Assembly: GCA_964554265.1 (NCBI GenBank)
Contig: CAZKOB010000084.1
Coordinates: 1-15,426 of the forward strand
Direction: 5' to 3'
DNA length: 15,426 nt
Source: RGIG8745 sp964554265
GTDB lineage: Bacteria > Bacteroidota > Bacteroidia > Bacteroidales > Bacteroidaceae
This document shows, one piece after another, positions 15,053 through 15,426 of the stretch. The notes below the pieces were generated by a model. That model did not search any database. It was not told the DNA's origin and saw nothing but the letters and a program-made list of their open reading frames with translations. A program made the translations under genes and the position numbers. Each line of letters begins with the position of its first letter. Position 1 is the stretch's first letter.

Positions 15053-15222
15053 TGTGGTATATGTGCCTGCCTTTTGTGCTGTTACCTTTTTTCTTTGCAA
15101 CTTCTATTACTTATAATTATAAAGAACTTTTTCGGACTTCGTTGCAGATGTGTCCGGACAAAATACTACATATCTGAAGCGACCGCATCGGAAATATGAA
15201 ATCACCCTGTTGGAAAGTCAAA

Positions 15223-15342
15223 TTCACCGCACAGTTTTCTTAAATCAGCACTGCTGATTATAAAAACTGCACTGCTGATTTTATAAATTACACTGCTGAT
15301 TTTATAATCAGCACTGCTGATTGTAAAAAACAGTGCGGTGAA
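15223..15342. repeat. Four 21-bp repeats framed by 16-bp inverted repeats
   Basis: CACTGCTGATT occurs at 15249, 15270, 15291 and 15312, an exact 21-bp period. The first and last units are perfect small hairpins (AATCAGCACTGCTGATT at 15243-15259 and 15306-15322). The array is framed by TTCACCGCACAGTTTT (15223-15238) and its inverted copy at 15327-15342 with one mismatch. Because 21 is a multiple of three, the minus strand reads as a 7-residue repeat (ISSADYK, ISSVIYK, ISSAVFI). The only start for that frame is a TTG at 15390, so no gene is called. The rest of 15053-15426 shows no gene. Confidence 0.8.
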
Positions 15343-15426
15343 AACATGTTTTTTGTGGGGTGAACTCAATTTTTTTGGCGTATAGGTCAAAATGGAGGCT
15401 GAAATCTTTGAAAGATGTTATGTATT

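Noticed and set aside
15202..15390. Minus-strand 62-codon frame with a 7-residue ISSADYK-like repeat
   Set aside because: Its only start is a TTG and its repetition follows directly from the 21-bp DNA repeat; better explained as a DNA element.

Overview
The window looks like chromosomal DNA of a Bacteroidales bacterium, probably Bacteroides or Phocaeicola (genus is inference). The evidence is a Bacteroidetes-type LptD, Bacteroidetes -7 boxes of the form TAnnTTTG in front of several genes, a lipoprotein RND adaptor, a LytTR two-component pair, and a PRTRC cassette of the kind carried on Bacteroidetes mobile elements. No rRNA, tRNA or CRISPR array was seen.

Region 1 (1-3650, all minus strand). 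An RND multidrug efflux operon starts with an intact adaptor lipoprotein (364-1476). The pump gene follows with an ATGA overlap but is cut after about 25 codons by an insertion sequence whose promoter-proximal end fills roughly 1-292. Upstream is a LytTR response regulator and a histidine kinase (1711-3554). The adaptor gene and the kinase gene have the same promoter architecture: a -7 box and a pair of 21-bp-spaced direct repeats at exactly the same offset. This suggests the two-component pair activates both itself and the pump operon.

Region 2 (about 4043-8143, all minus strand). This is a PRTRC cassette, which contains a bacterial ubiquitin-like conjugation set. In transcription order it holds a small 73-aa protein, PRTRC E (broken), PRTRC C (ubiquitin-like, intact), a large PRTRC F-like gene (broken), PRTRC B (E2-like, frameshifted) and the PRTRC ThiF/E1-like protein (intact). 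I count six frameshifts, all in the direction expected from loss of one base and mostly at short homopolymers, plus two in-frame stops in the F-like gene. Genes outside the block are open over their full length, so decay is the favoured reading, with base-calling error as the main rival.

Region 3 (8421-13976, minus strand). This is cell-envelope housekeeping: an HD-domain hydrolase, LptD (997 codons), a secreted GH25 lysozyme-like protein and a DUF1460 (NlpC/P60-like) peptidase/amidase.

Region 4 (14093-15426). An MscS-family channel on the plus strand diverges from the HD gene at an 18-bp perfect palindrome made of two back-to-back -7 boxes. It ends in a hairpin with a perfect 19-bp stem. 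The last 370 bases have no convincing gene but hold a 120-bp element of four exact-period 21-bp repeats framed by 16-bp inverted repeats.
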